Source: Halomonas sp. SSL-5 (lineage in GTDB: Bacteria > Pseudomonadota > Gammaproteobacteria > Pseudomonadales > Halomonadaceae). From it: a stretch of 64,000 bases of DNA. The notes below the pieces were generated by a model. The model searched no databases. It saw only the letters and a list, made by a program, of their open reading frames with translations, and was not told the DNA's origin. This document shows, in pieces, positions 1-11,527 of the stretch (position 1 is the stretch's first letter; each line of letters starts with the position of its first letter). A program made the translations under genes and the position numbers. The stretch covers positions 186,001 through 250,000 of the forward strand of contig NZ_JAUYWF010000003.1 in assembly GCF_030708455.1 (NCBI RefSeq), in the 5' to 3' direction.

Positions 1-40
1 TGCTAGAATGCGCCCAACTTCACGTCCAGACACGAGACCC

Positions 41-916
41 ATGACCGACCAGATCCAGCGCTTCCTGTTCGACAACACCAATGTGCGCGGCGAGCTCGTC
101 ACCCTCGAGCAGGCCTACGCAGAGGTCCTCGACCGCCACGCCTATCCCCCCGCGGTGAATCACCTGCTGGGCGAGCTGCTCGCCGCGGTGGCCCTGCTCA
201 CCGACACCGTCAAGCTCGATGGCACCCTGAGCATCGAGGTGCGCGGCAACGGCGCCCTGGCCCTGCTGATGGCCGAGTCCAATCCCGGCGGCGAGCTGCG
301 TGCCATCGCCCGCATGGCCGAGGACGCGGCGATCCCCGGCGAGGATGCCGGCTTCCGCGAACTGGTGGGCGAGGGGCAGATCATGATCACCCTGGACCCC
401 CGCGAGGGGCACCGCTACCAGGGCATCGTCGCCCTGGATCGCGACAGCCTGGCCGACTGCCTGGCCGACTACTTCGCCCAGTCCGAGCAGCTGCCCACCC
501 GGCTGTGGCTGGCCGCCGATGGTCAACGCGCCGGTGGCCTGCTGCTGCAGCGCATGCCCGATGAGTCGCAGAACCAGGACCTGGATGCCTGGGAGCGCTG
601 CGTGCACCTGGCGGCTACCGTCAAGCAGGAGGAGCTGCTGGGCCTGGCTCCCGATGAGCTTCTCCATCGCCTCTACCACGAGGAGACGGTGCGCGTCTTC
701 CCGCCCAAGGCGCTGCGTTTCGGCTGCACCTGCTCCCGGGAGCGCATCGCCGATGCCCTGGTGACGCTGGGTGCCGAGGAGCTGCGCGACGTACTGGCGG
801 AGCAGGGCGGCATCGAGACCCAGTGCCACTTCTGCCACACCCGCTACGCCTTCTCCGTGGCGGAGGTCGAGGCGCTGCTCGCCGAGTCCAGCGAGCCGCC
901 GCCCACCCTGCACTGA
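41..916 (+). CDS. hslO: Hsp33 redox-regulated holdase chaperone
   Basis: Cytosolic chaperone that is switched on by oxidation and binds unfolding proteins during oxidative and heat stress. The 291-residue product has the usual Hsp33 length and ends in the zinc/redox switch: a CXC pair at C229/C231 (GCTCS) and a CXXC pair at C262/C265 (QCHFC). The start at [12 protein letters not shown] is chosen because it matches the family N-terminus; an in-frame ATG at position 8 would add 11 atypical residues. It sits directly upstream of pckA, as in Escherichia coli, although a 284-base gap with its own promoter signals separates them. Confidence 0.95.
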   Translation: MTDQIQRFLFDNTNVRGELVTLEQAYAEVLDRHAYPPAVNHLLGELLAAVALLTDTVKLDGTLSIEVRGNGALALLMAESNPGGELRAIARMAEDAAIPGEDAGFRELVGEGQIMITLDPREGHRYQGIVALDRDSLADCLADYFAQSEQLPTRLWLAADGQRAGGLLLQRMPDESQNQDLDAWERCVHLAATVKQEELLGLAPDELLHRLYHEETVRVFPPKALRFGCTCSRERIADALVTLGAEELRDVLAEQGGIETQCHFCHTRYAFSVAEVEALLAESSEPPPTLH

Positions 917-1000
917 CGACGAGGCAGGCGCCCCGGCATACGCCGGCGGCGCGCCCGTTGTGCGGTGCACACGAGGTTGAGTGGCGAATTCCGGGCATGT

Positions 1001-1015
1001 TGTAGAAAAACTACA
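1001..1015. promoter_or_regulatory. HexR-like palindromic operator upstream of pckA
   Basis: The 15-base inverted repeat TGTAGAAAAACTACA (arms TGTAG/CTACA) lies about 185 bases before pckA. It differs at one position from the remembered gammaproteobacterial HexR consensus TGTARTWWWAYTACA. HexR is an RpiR-family, KDPG-responsive regulator that represses sugar catabolism and activates gluconeogenic genes. Its centre lies about 65 bases upstream of the start site predicted from the CATAAT box, a position suited to activation. The protein assignment is inference; the palindrome is visible. Confidence 0.6.
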
Positions 1016-1037
1016 TGAATTTCGCCTAAAAATGGCG

Positions 1038-1066
1038 TTCCCCGCCCTCGTCCTTTTTGCCATAAT
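1038..1066 (+). promoter_or_regulatory. candidate pckA promoter
   Basis: A CATAAT -10 element at 1061-1066 is preceded, after a 17-base spacer, by a poor -35 (TTCCCC at 1038-1043). The weak -35 together with the upstream palindrome at 1001-1015 suggests an activator-dependent promoter. The remaining intergenic bases before the ATG form a 5' leader of about 125 bases in which I see no other clear signal. Confidence 0.45.
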
Positions 1067-1200
1067 GGCGCCGCTTTCAGGCGCGATCATGGTCCACAGG
1101 CGGTTAGCCGCAGGGCCCGATCGCCACGCTACCCCCGGCTTTTCGCGTCGCCGGCGACGCCAGGCACACGAGAGAATCGGCCCACGGCCCAGGAATCGAC

Positions 1201-2754
1201 ATGACCACACCCCAAGCTTCCCACGCCCACGTCAACCTCAGCAGCGCCGAACTGATCGAGCGGTCAGTGGCCAGCGGCGAAGGCCGCCTGGCGGCCAACG
1301 GCGCCCTGGTGGTGAGCACCGGCGTTCGCACCGGTCGCTCGCCCAAGGATCGCTTCATCGTCGACGAGCCGACCACCAGTGCGAAGATCGACTGGGGCAG
1401 CGTCAACCGTCCCTTCGATGCCGAGAAGTTCGCGGCCCTCTGGGCGCGGGTCGAGGACTACCTGTTCGGCAAGGAACACTATGTCTCCGAGCTGCATGTG
1501 GGCAGCGACCCGGCCTACTACCTGCCGGTGCGCGTACAGACCGAGACCGCCTGGCAGAACCTGTTCGGCCGCACCATGTTCGTGCGCCCGGAGGCCTACA
1601 ACCCCTCCGCCAAGGAGGAGTGGACCATCCTCAACGCCGCCGGCTTCGAGTGTGATCCGGCCCGCGACGGCACCAATTCCGACGGCACCGTGATCATCAA
1701 CTTCGCCGAGAAGAAGGTGCTGATCGCCGGCATGCGTTACGCCGGCGAGATGAAGAAGGCGATGTTCTCGGTACAGAACTTCCTGCTGCCCGGCGTCGAC
1801 GTGCTGCCGATGCACTGCTCCGCCAACGTCGGCGAGGATGGCGAGACCTGCCTGTTCTTCGGCCTCTCCGGTACCGGCAAGACCACCCTCTCCGCCGACC
1901 AGGCGCGCTACCTGATCGGCGACGACGAGCACGCCTGGGGGCCGGGCACCGTCTTCAACATCGAGGGCGGCTGCTACGCCAAGTGCATCGATCTCTCCGA
2001 GAAGAACGAGCCGGTGATCTGGAACGCCATCAAGTTCGGCACCGTGCTGGAGAACGTGGTCCTCGACGACCGTCGCGAGCCCGACTACGCCGATGACAGC
2101 CTGACCCAGAACTCGCGTGCCGCCTATCCGCTGGAGCACGTCGAGAAGCGCGTGCCCGAGAACCGCGCCGGCGAGCCCAACGCCATCGTCTTCCTGACCT
2201 GCGACATGTCCGGCGTGCTGCCCCCGGTCTCCGTGCTCTCCAAGGAGGCCGCGGCCTACCACTTCCTCTCCGGCTACACCGCCAAGGTGGGTTCCACCGA
2301 GATGGGCTCCTCGGAGGGCCTGTCCGCCACCTTCTCCACCTGCTTCGGCGCACCCTTCTTCCCGCGCCCGGCGCGTGAATACGCCGACCTGCTGATCAAG
2401 CGCGTGGCAGAGAAGGACGCTCAGGTCTATCTGGTCAACACCGGCTGGACCGGCGGCGCCTACGGCGAGGGCGGTGCACGCTTCTCCATCCCGACCACCC
2501 GCGCCATCATCAGCGCCATCCAGTCCGGCATGCTGCGCGAGGTCGAGACCCAGCGCCTCGACGGCCTCAACCTCGAGGTGCCCACCGCGGTGCCGGGGGT
2601 CGACTCCAGCCTGCTCAACCCGCGCGAGACCTGGGAAGACAAGGATGCCTACGACCGTCAGCGCCAGGAGCTGGCCGCCAAGTTCGTCGACAACTTCAAG
2701 AAGTTCGAGGGCGTCAGCGACGAGATCGTCAAGGCGGGTCCCAGCCTGACCTGA
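1201..2754 (+). CDS. pckA: phosphoenolpyruvate carboxykinase (ATP)
   Basis: Converts oxaloacetate and ATP to PEP, CO2 and ADP, the entry step of gluconeogenesis from TCA-cycle acids. The 517-residue product carries the family P-loop [11 protein letters not shown] at about residues 221-231, the N-terminal [13 protein letters not shown] substrate-binding segment, and the [10 protein letters not shown] segment near the C-terminus. Length is close to other ATP-type enzymes. It is transcribed alone: a HexR-like site and a promoter candidate precede it and a strong hairpin follows it at 2795-2825. Together with mdh (20642) it forms the malate-oxaloacetate-PEP route. Confidence 0.97.
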   Translation: MTTPQASHAHVNLSSAELIERSVASGEGRLAANGALVVSTGVRTGRSPKDRFIVDEPTTSAKIDWGSVNRPFDAEKFAALWARVEDYLFGKEHYVSELHVGSDPAYYLPVRVQTETAWQNLFGRTMFVRPEAYNPSAKEEWTILNAAGFECDPARDGTNSDGTVIINFAEKKVLIAGMRYAGEMKKAMFSVQNFLLPGVDVLPMHCSANVGEDGETCLFFGLSGTGKTTLSADQARYLIGDDEHAWGPGTVFNIEGGCYAKCIDLSEKNEPVIWNAIKFGTVLENVVLDDRREPDYADDSLTQNSRAAYPLEHVEKRVPENRAGEPNAIVFLTCDMSGVLPPVSVLSKEAAAYHFLSGYTAKVGSTEMGSSEGLSATFSTCFGAPFFPRPAREYADLLIKRVAEKDAQVYLVNTGWTGGAYGEGGARFSIPTTRAIISAIQSGMLREVETQRLDGLNLEVPTAVPGVDSSLLNPRETWEDKDAYDRQRQELAAKFVDNFKKFEGVSDEIVKAGPSLT

Positions 2755-2794
2755 ACGGTTGCGGTGTCGAACCTCGGGGCGTGACCGGGGTCTG

Positions 2795-2825
2795 AACGGG
2801 GGAGCGGCTCGGCCGCTCCCCCGTT
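2795..2825 (+). terminator. hairpin terminator after pckA
   Basis: A perfect 14-base-pair stem (AACGGGGGAGCGGC with its complement) closes on a TCG loop about 40 bases after the pckA stop. The tract that follows (CTGCTGTT) is only moderately U-rich, so termination may be incomplete before msrB. Confidence 0.7.
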
Positions 2826-2854
2826 CTGCTGTTGGCCCCTGACGGAGAGGACCC

Positions 2855-3352
2855 ATGCAACGACGCCACTTCCTCGGACTGGCCGGTGCCGGCGTATCAA
2901 CGCTGCTGCTGCCGGGCCTGGCCACCGCCCGTCCCAAACCCGACCTGCAGCGCGCCCCGGGGCTCGAGACGCTGGAGCTCAGCGAGGCCGAATGGCGCGA
3001 GCGCCTCACCCCCGAACGGTTCGAGATCCTGCGCGAGGCGGGTACCGAGCCGGCTTTCTCCAGCCCACTGGACAAGGAGACCCGCGCGGGCGAGTACCGC
3101 TGCGCCGGCTGCGACCTGGTGCTCTTCGAAAGCGCCATGAAGTACGATTCCGGCACTGGCTGGCCGAGCTTCTTCGACCACGTCGAGGGGCACCTGCTGA
3201 CCAGCGTCGATTTCTTCCTGGTCTTCCCCCGCACCGAGTACCATTGCGCCCGCTGCGGCGGCCACCAGGGCCATGTCTTCGACGACGGACCCGCGCCTAC
3301 TGGGCTTCGCTGGTGCAACAACGGCCTGGCGCTCACTTTCGTGCCAGCCTGA
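2855..3352 (+). CDS. msrB: Tat-exported peptide-methionine (R)-S-oxide reductase
   Basis: Repairs methionine-R-sulfoxide in proteins. The 165-residue product begins with a twin-arginine signal (MQRRHFLGLAGAG followed by a hydrophobic stretch to about residue 28), so it should work in the periplasm. The SelR/MsrB domain shows the two zinc pairs (CAGC and CARC), the SGTGWPSF motif, and the catalytic cysteine in RWCNNGLAL; most homologues read RYC(I/V)N here. A GGAGAGGA ribosome site precedes the ATG. There is no MsrA partner or MsrP/MsrQ gene beside it. The export signal on a stand-alone MsrB is the unusual part. Confidence 0.92.
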   Translation: MQRRHFLGLAGAGVSTLLLPGLATARPKPDLQRAPGLETLELSEAEWRERLTPERFEILREAGTEPAFSSPLDKETRAGEYRCAGCDLVLFESAMKYDSGTGWPSFFDHVEGHLLTSVDFFLVFPRTEYHCARCGGHQGHVFDDGPAPTGLRWCNNGLALTFVPA

Positions 3353-3390
3353 CCCGATCGCGCCTGGCCGGGCTCGCCCTAGAAGCACGC

Positions 3391-3420
3391 CGTATCGCGC
3401 GATGCAGCGCGCTCCTGCGG
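3391..3420 (-). repeat. REP-like palindromic element
   Basis: The sequence reads, on the minus strand, as a degenerate copy of the CGTAGGAGCGCGATTTATCGCG family also seen at 16158, 25489 and 29153. It lies between the convergent ends of msrB and the acyl-CoA synthetase gene, the usual place for such elements. Confidence 0.6.
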
Positions 3421-3434
3421 GGCGAGAGGGGGGC

Positions 3435-5144
3435 TCACCCCTTGAGGTCGGGGAAATCCTCCTCCCGGAACTCCAGCTCGCCGCGCTCGTCGCCGGCCTT
3501 GTCGGCTTCGGCCTGGCGCAGCTCCACCCGGCGGATCTTGCCCGAGATGGTCTTGGGCAGGTCGGCGAACTCCAGGCGGCGAATGCGCTTGTAGGGCGCC
3601 AGCCGCTCCCGGGCGAAGGCGAGGATGTCCCGGGCGAGCTCGGCGCTGGGCTCATGGCCCGCGGCGGGAATGATATAGGCCTTGGGCACCGAGCTGCGCA
3701 CCGGGTCGGGGCTGGGCACGATGGCCGCCTCGCCCACCGCGGGGTGCTCGATCAGCACGCTCTCGAGCTCGAAGGGGCTGATACGGTAGTCGGAGGCCTT
3801 GAACACATCGTCGGCCCGGCCCACGTAGGTGATATAGCCCTGGTCATCCACGCTGGCCACGTCGCCGGTGCGGTAGTAGCCCCCCTGCATGGCGGTCGCC
3901 GTGCGCTCCGGGTCGTTGGCATAGCCCACCATCAGGCCGGCGGGGCGCTCCTCGCCCAGGATCAGGGCGACCTCGCCCTCGCTTGCCGGCGTGTCCTCCG
4001 CATCCAGCATCACCACTCGGTAGCCTGGCAGCGGGCGCCCCATGGAGCCCGCCTTGAGCGGCTGGCCCGGGGAGTTGCCGATCTGGGCGGTGGTCTCGGT
4101 CTGGCCGAAGCCGTCGCGGATGGTGATGCCCCAGGCCCGGCGCACCTGCTCGATCACTTCGGGGTTTAGGGGCTCGCCGGCGGCCACCGCTTCGCGCAGG
4201 GCGACGCGGTGAGCGGCCAGGTCCTGCTGGATCAGCAGCCGCCAGACGGTGGGCGGCGCACACAGGGTGGTGATCGCGTAGTCCGTCAGCACCTTCAGCA
4301 GGGCGGCGGCGTCGAAGCGCACATAGTTGTAGAGGAAGACACAGGCGCCGGCGTTCCAGGGGGCGAAGAAGCAGCTCCAGGCGTGCTTGGCCCAGCCCGG
4401 CGAACTGATGTTGAGGTGGCGATCGCCCTTCTGCAGGCCGATCCAGTAGAGCGTGGAGAGGTGGCCCACCGGGTAGGACTGGTGGGTATGGGTGACCAGC
4501 TTGGGCTGGGAGGTGGTGCCCGAGGTGAAGTAGAGCAGCATGGGGTCGTCGGCGGGCGTCGGCCCGTCGGGGGTGAAGGCGTCGCTTTCGTCGTGGGAGT
4601 CGGCGAAGTCGTGCCAGCCCTCGGCGGTACCGCCCACGGCGATCCGCGTCAGGGCATCCTTTCGGCCGGAAAACTTCTCCAGGTGCTCATGGCCGATCAC
4701 CAGGTGCCGGACCTGGCCGCGGGTGATGCGGTCCTCGAGGTCCTCCGGCGTCAGCAGGGTGGTGGCGGGAATGATCACCGCGCCGAGCTTGATGGCGGCC
4801 AGCATCACCTCCCACAGCGCTACCTCGTTGCCCAGCATCAGCAGCACCCGGTCGCCCCGGGCCACACCCAGGGAGCGCAGCCAGTTGGCGGCCTGGTTGG
4901 AACGCCGCGACATCTCGTCGAAGCTGAGTCGCGCCTCGCGGCCATCCTCCTCGACGATCCACAGCGCCGGGGCGTCGTTGTCCTTGGCCATGACGTCGAA
5001 GTAGTCCAGGGCCCAGTTGAACTCGCTGAACGTCGGCCAGCGGAAGTCACGATAGGCGGTGTCGTAGTCCTCGCGGTTCGCCTGCAGGAAGTCGCGGGCG
5101 GCGAGGAAGCGCTCCAGCGCCGGTGAGCTCGTCGGTGTGGGCAT
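3435..5144 (-). CDS. AMP-forming acyl-CoA synthetase (medium-chain type)
   Basis: ANL-superfamily enzyme that activates a carboxylate to its acyl-adenylate and then to acyl-CoA. The 569-residue product has the P-loop-like core YFTSGTTSQPKL, the DGFGQTETT adenylate motif, the YRTGD hinge region and the C-terminal catalytic lysine in LPKTISGKIRR. Overall character resembles medium-chain acyl-CoA synthetases more than acetyl-CoA synthetase; the substrate is not determined. The ATG at 5144 is preceded by AAGGGA; an in-frame TTG at 5228 would add 28 unlikely residues. It is transcribed away from tex. Confidence 0.85.
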   Translation of the reverse strand: MPTPTSSPALERFLAARDFLQANREDYDTAYRDFRWPTFSEFNWALDYFDVMAKDNDAPALWIVEEDGREARLSFDEMSRRSNQAANWLRSLGVARGDRVLLMLGNEVALWEVMLAAIKLGAVIIPATTLLTPEDLEDRITRGQVRHLVIGHEHLEKFSGRKDALTRIAVGGTAEGWHDFADSHDESDAFTPDGPTPADDPMLLYFTSGTTSQPKLVTHTHQSYPVGHLSTLYWIGLQKGDRHLNISSPGWAKHAWSCFFAPWNAGACVFLYNYVRFDAAALLKVLTDYAITTLCAPPTVWRLLIQQDLAAHRVALREAVAAGEPLNPEVIEQVRRAWGITIRDGFGQTETTAQIGNSPGQPLKAGSMGRPLPGYRVVMLDAEDTPASEGEVALILGEERPAGLMVGYANDPERTATAMQGGYYRTGDVASVDDQGYITYVGRADDVFKASDYRISPFELESVLIEHPAVGEAAIVPSPDPVRSSVPKAYIIPAAGHEPSAELARDILAFARERLAPYKRIRRLEFADLPKTISGKIRRVELRQAEADKAGDERGELEFREEDFPDLKG

Positions 5145-5359
5145 GTGCTGTCCCTTCTTGTTGTTGATGGTTGGCATAGAAGGTGGTGAGGCTAGGAACT
5201 CTAGACAGATTCGGGCTCGCCTGTCCAAGACCCGAGCAAGCGCTTGGACTAAAGTTGCCTGTCGCCGTCTGCCCCCAGCGGCGCCCGCCGTGCGTGGCTC
5301 GCCCCGGCGTTTGTGATACCTTGTCGCGATCGTTTTTCGAGCATCAGTGAAGGGGTTAC

Positions 5360-7750
<2,391 letters not shown>

Positions 7751-7766
7751 TACAATCCGTCCTTTC

Positions 7767-7789
7767 ACGGGCGCCGCCAGGGCGCCCGT
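7767..7789 (+). terminator. hairpin between tex and gshA
   Basis: ACGGGCGCC and its exact complement pair around a GCCAG loop 17 bases after the tex stop. No U-run follows, so it may attenuate or stabilise the RNA rather than fully terminate it. Confidence 0.45.
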
Positions 7790-7847
7790 CTCACGATCAG
7801 CGAGGCGCGCCGCCTCGGCGGCCGTTACCACCAGCAGGGGTGTTATC

Positions 7848-9458
7848 TTGTCCGACTCATTCGCTACCCTCATCGAGCGCCTGGAGGGCCCTGCCCGCCG
7901 GGGAGAGTTCAGCCGACTGCGTCGCGGCCTCGAGAAGGAGGGGCTGCGCGTCGACCACGAGGGACGCGTCGCACAGACGCTGCATCAGCATGCGCTGGGC
8001 TCCAAGCTGACCCATCCGCATATCACCACCGACTACTCCGAGGCGCTGCTGGAGTACATCACGCCGGTCACCTGTCGGCCCGCCGACGCCCTGGACTTCC
8101 TCGGCGACCTGCACCGCTTCAGCTATCGCTACCTGGGCGATGAGCTGATCTGGCCGGGCAGCATGCCGGCGCGCCTCAACGGCAACGACAGCATCCCCAT
8201 CGCCGACTACGGCAGCTCCAACGTGGGCACCATGAAGCGGGTCTACCGGAAGGGCCTGGACATGCGTTACGGGCGCATCATGCAGGCCATCGCCGGGGTG
8301 CACTACAACGTCTCGCTCCCCGACGACCTGTGGACGCTGCTGCGTGATCTCGATGGCGACCAGGCCATGGCACTGAACGACTACCGCTCGGCGCGCTACT
8401 TCGGCCTGATCCGCAACTTCCGCCGCCACAGCTGGCTCTTGCTCTACCTGTTTGGCGCCTCGCCGGCCATCGACCGCAGCTTCCTGCCCGATGGCAGGAT
8501 CCCCGACAAGCTCGAGGCCCACGGCGAGGAGACGCTGATCTCGCGTTACGCCACCAGCCTGCGCATGTCGGACCTGGGCTACCAGAACAAGGTGCAGGAG
8601 CAGCTCAAGATCTGCTTCAACTCGCTCTCCAACTACGTCAACACCCTGCGTCATGCCATCTCCACGCCGTGGCCGGCCTACGAGGCACTGGGCGTCAACG
8701 AGGACGGCGAGTGGCGCCAGCTCAACGCCAATATCCTGCAGATCGAGAACGAGTACTACAGCGATATCCGACCCAAGCGGGTGGCTCGCCACGACGAGAC
8801 CCCCAGCCAGGCCCTGGAGGCCCGCGGTGTGGAGTACATCGAGGTGCGCTGCCTCGACCTCAACCCGCTGCTGACCCTGGGCGTGGACGAGCCCCAGATC
8901 CACTTCATCGATACCTTCGTGATGTGGTGCCTGCTGGCCGAGAGCCCGTGGATCCCCGATGCCGAGTGCGACACCCTCGATGACAACCGTCGCCTGGTGG
9001 TGGAGCGCGGCCGCGATCCCGAGCTGCGGCTGTGCCACGCCGGCACGCCGCGCAGCGTCGCCGACTGGGGCGGCGAGATCCTCGGCGATATGCGTCGGGT
9101 GGCCGAGCTTCTCGACCGCCTGGAGGAGGGCACGCCCCATGCCGATGCCGTGGCCGCCATGCTGCCGCGGCTGGAAGATCCCGCACTGACTCCCTCCGGA
9201 CAGCTGCTGGCGCGCCTGCAGGAGCGTGGTGAGGAGTTGTCTGATGCCATGCTGGGCATCGCCCGGGAGCAGGCCGAACGGCTACGCCAGGAGCCGATGG
9301 ACCCCGGTCGCGAAGGGATGTTCGACGAGCTGGTGGAGACCTCCCATCGACAGCAGGCGGAGATCGAGGCCGCCGATCGCGTCTCCTTCGCCGAGTTCCT
9401 GAGCGACTACTTCGCCCGTGCCCGGGAATCCCGTGTCACCGATGGGGTCAGCCAGTGA
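7848..9458 (+). CDS. gshA: glutamate-cysteine ligase
   Basis: First enzyme of glutathione synthesis, joining glutamate and cysteine with ATP. The product is about 536 residues, close to the class I bacterial enzyme, and shows GLRVDHEGRVAQTLHQHALGS, the HITTDYSEALLE substrate segment and GVHYNVSLP. The start is a TTG at 7848: it follows AGGGG at good spacing and gives MSDSFATLIERL, matching the family, whereas upstream in-frame codons run into tex. The stop overlaps dsbB by four bases (GTGA), indicating translational coupling of two thiol-redox genes. Confidence 0.93.
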   Translation: MSDSFATLIERLEGPARRGEFSRLRRGLEKEGLRVDHEGRVAQTLHQHALGSKLTHPHITTDYSEALLEYITPVTCRPADALDFLGDLHRFSYRYLGDELIWPGSMPARLNGNDSIPIADYGSSNVGTMKRVYRKGLDMRYGRIMQAIAGVHYNVSLPDDLWTLLRDLDGDQAMALNDYRSARYFGLIRNFRRHSWLLLYLFGASPAIDRSFLPDGRIPDKLEAHGEETLISRYATSLRMSDLGYQNKVQEQLKICFNSLSNYVNTLRHAISTPWPAYEALGVNEDGEWRQLNANILQIENEYYSDIRPKRVARHDETPSQALEARGVEYIEVRCLDLNPLLTLGVDEPQIHFIDTFVMWCLLAESPWIPDAECDTLDDNRRLVVERGRDPELRLCHAGTPRSVADWGGEILGDMRRVAELLDRLEEGTPHADAVAAMLPRLEDPALTPSGQLLARLQERGEELSDAMLGIAREQAERLRQEPMDPGREGMFDELVETSHRQQAEIEAADRVSFAEFLSDYFARARESRVTDGVSQ

Positions 9459-9967
9459 GCGCCCTGGCCCGTCTCTCGGTGAGCCAGTGGAGCCTCGCCG
9501 GCCTGGCCTTCTGTGTACTGATGATGGCGGTGGCCCTGGGGCTCGAGCATCTCGTCGGCCTCGAGCCCTGCCCGCTGTGCATCTTCCAGCGGGTGGCGGT
9601 GATCGCCGCGGCGCTGGTGTTCGCCGTGGCGGCCTTCCATAACCCCGCCGGCCGCCTCGGCGCGGCACTCTACGGCGTGCTGGGCCTGGTCGCGGTGGGC
9701 GGCGGCATCGGCGTGGCGGGGCGCCACCTGTGGCTGCAGTCGCTGCCCGCCGACGAGGTCCCCAGCTGCGGCCCCGGCCTGGACTACATGCTGGACATCC
9801 TGCCGCTGCAGCAGGTGATCGACATGGTGCTCTCCGGCTCCGGGGAGTGCGCCGAGATCGACTTCCTGTTCCTGGGCATCACGCTGCCGGGCTGGACCCT
9901 GGTCGGCTTCATCGTGCTGGCCCTGGCGCCGCTGGGCCTGCTGCTCTCGGCCTTCCGCGAGCGCTGA
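9455..9967 (+). CDS. dsbB: disulfide bond formation protein B
   Basis: Inner-membrane quinone reductase that re-oxidises DsbA. The 170-residue product has four hydrophobic segments and both redox pairs: CPLC at C39/C42 and the second-loop cysteines C105 and C132. It starts with GTG inside the gshA stop codon. Coupling of glutathione synthesis to periplasmic disulfide formation in one transcript is unusual but plausible. Confidence 0.94.
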   Translation: MSALARLSVSQWSLAGLAFCVLMMAVALGLEHLVGLEPCPLCIFQRVAVIAAALVFAVAAFHNPAGRLGAALYGVLGLVAVGGGIGVAGRHLWLQSLPADEVPSCGPGLDYMLDILPLQQVIDMVLSGSGECAEIDFLFLGITLPGWTLVGFIVLALAPLGLLLSAFRER

Positions 9968-9986
9968 TCTGCCGGGGAAGATAGCC

Positions 9987-10853
9987 ATGCTCTACCGCGA
10001 CTTTGCCACCCAGGAGGCCATCGACCGCGCCTACGATCCCATGATCGGCCGCGACCCGGCGGCGCTGCTGGCCGACTGGCGCTCACGCAGCGACGCCGCC
10101 CGCGCCCGCCACCGCGTAAGCCTGGATATTCCCTACGGACCGACGCTCGCCGAGCGTCTCGACCTCTATCACGCCAAGGGTCGCAAGGAGGGCGAGGCCG
10201 CGCCGCTGCACCTCTTCTTCCACGGTGGCTACTGGCGCTCGCTGGGCCATCGCGAGTTCGGCTTCATCGTCGACGAGCTGGTGGCCGCCGGGATCTCGGT
10301 GGGGGTGGTCAACTATGCGCTCTGCCCGACGGTGCGCTTCGCCGAGATCGTGCGCCAGGCCCGCGCCGCCCTGGCCTGGGCCTATCGCCACGCCGCCGGG
10401 TTGGGCCGCGACCCGGCCAGCATCAGCGTCTCCGGCCACTCCGCCGGCGGGCATCTCGGCGCCATGCTGCTGGCCACCGACTGGGAAGGCGACTATGGCC
10501 TGCCGGCCGACCCGATCCGCGGGGCGCTCTGCGTCAGCGGGCTCTTTGATCTCGGCCCCTTTCCCTGGTCGTGGCTGCAGCCCAAGCTGCGGCTCGGCGG
10601 TCGCGACGTCGCCGAGTTCAGCCCGGCCTTCCTGCCCTGCCGAGTAGCGGCGAAAGTGAGCCTGGTGGCCGGCGGCGAGGAGTCCGGCGAGTTCGCCCGA
10701 CAGATGATGGACTACGCCACCCACCTGAGCGAGCAGGGGATCGAGGTCGAGCAGGCCGTGCTGCCCGGCGACGACCACTTCTCGATCCTCGAGCACTATC
10801 TCGATAGTGGACGCCTGGCCAGGACCGTCATGGGGTTTCACACCCCCAGATAG
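9987..10853 (+). CDS. alpha/beta hydrolase, kynurenine-formamidase-like
   Basis: A 288-residue serine hydrolase. It carries the oxyanion motif HGGYW typical of arylformamidases and the hormone-sensitive-lipase group, the nucleophile elbow GHSAGGH, and a late acid/histidine pair consistent with GDDHFSIL. No tryptophan-degradation genes are nearby, so the natural substrate is unknown. It follows dsbB by 19 bases and may be co-transcribed. Its 3' end overlaps the end of the convergent ABC ATPase gene by 16 bases. Confidence 0.8.
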   Translation: MLYRDFATQEAIDRAYDPMIGRDPAALLADWRSRSDAARARHRVSLDIPYGPTLAERLDLYHAKGRKEGEAAPLHLFFHGGYWRSLGHREFGFIVDELVAAGISVGVVNYALCPTVRFAEIVRQARAALAWAYRHAAGLGRDPASISVSGHSAGGHLGAMLLATDWEGDYGLPADPIRGALCVSGLFDLGPFPWSWLQPKLRLGGRDVAEFSPAFLPCRVAAKVSLVAGGEESGEFARQMMDYATHLSEQGIEVEQAVLPGDDHFSILEHYLDSGRLARTVMGFHTPR

Positions 10854-11527
10854 CGGTCGCGCAGCGACTCGGTGAGCGCCTCGGCGGGACCCGCCCAGGC
10901 GCTGCGGCCCTTCTCCAGCAGCACACAGCGGTCGGCCAGCGGCAGCAGTTCCGAGAGCGTCTTGTCGACGATCAGGATCGCCTGGCCCTGGCCCTTGAGG
11001 CGGCGAATCGCCTGCCAGATCTCCTGGCGGATCACCGGTGCCAGCCCCTCGGTGGCCTCGTCGAGCACCAGCAGGCGCGGATTGGTCATCAGCGCTCGAC
11101 CGATGGCCAGCATCTGCTGCTCGCCGCCGGAGAGGGTCGCCGCGGCCTGGCGCTCGCGCTCGCCCAGGCGCGGGAAGAGCGCCTCGACTCGCTGCAGGGT
11201 CCACTCGCCGGCGCGGGCGGCCACCAGCAGGTTCTCGCGCACCGTCAGGTTGGGGAAGCAGCGTCGCCCTTCCGGCACCAGGCCCAGCCCCAGGCGGGCG
11301 ATGCGGTGGGGCGGCAGGCGGCGCAGCTCGCGGCCCGCGAAGGTGACGCGTCCGGCGTGGGGCGGCGTTAGCCCGAAGATCGAACGGATGGTGGTGGTCT
11401 TGCCCATGCCGTTGCGCCCCATCAGCGCCACCATCTGGCCCGCCTGGACCTCCAGGTCCACGCCAAACAGGGCCTGGGCGGGGCCGTAGCGGGTCTCGAT
11501 GGCTTCCACCTTGAGCATGACGGTCAC
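10838..11527 (-). CDS. livF: branched-chain amino-acid-type ABC transporter ATPase (LivF family)
   Basis: Cytosolic ATPase of a hydrophobic-amino-acid-type importer, 229 residues. It has Walker A GRNGMGKTT, signature LSGGEQQ, Walker B LLVLDEAT and a following SELLPLADR switch region. The GTG start overlaps the stop of the preceding ATPase gene by four bases; an ATG three codons later is an alternative. It is the last gene of a five-gene operon (binding protein, H, M, G, F order on the minus strand). Confidence 0.9.
   Translation of the reverse strand: MTVMLKVEAIETRYGPAQALFGVDLEVQAGQMVALMGRNGMGKTTTIRSIFGLTPPHAGRVTFAGRELRRLPPHRIARLGLGLVPEGRRCFPNLTVRENLLVAARAGEWTLQRVEALFPRLGERERQAAATLSGGEQQMLAIGRALMTNPRLLVLDEATEGLAPVIRQEIWQAIRRLKGQGQAILIVDKTLSELLPLADRCVLLEKGRSAWAGPAEALTESLRDRYLGV

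Noticed and set aside
1264-3336. A 690-codon antisense frame across pckA and msrB
   Set aside because: It spans two confirmed genes and the terminator between them and has low-complexity composition.
5145-5228. TTG-started N-terminal extension of the acyl-CoA synthetase
   Set aside because: The downstream ATG at 5144 has a good ribosome site and matches the family start; the extension has no homologous character.
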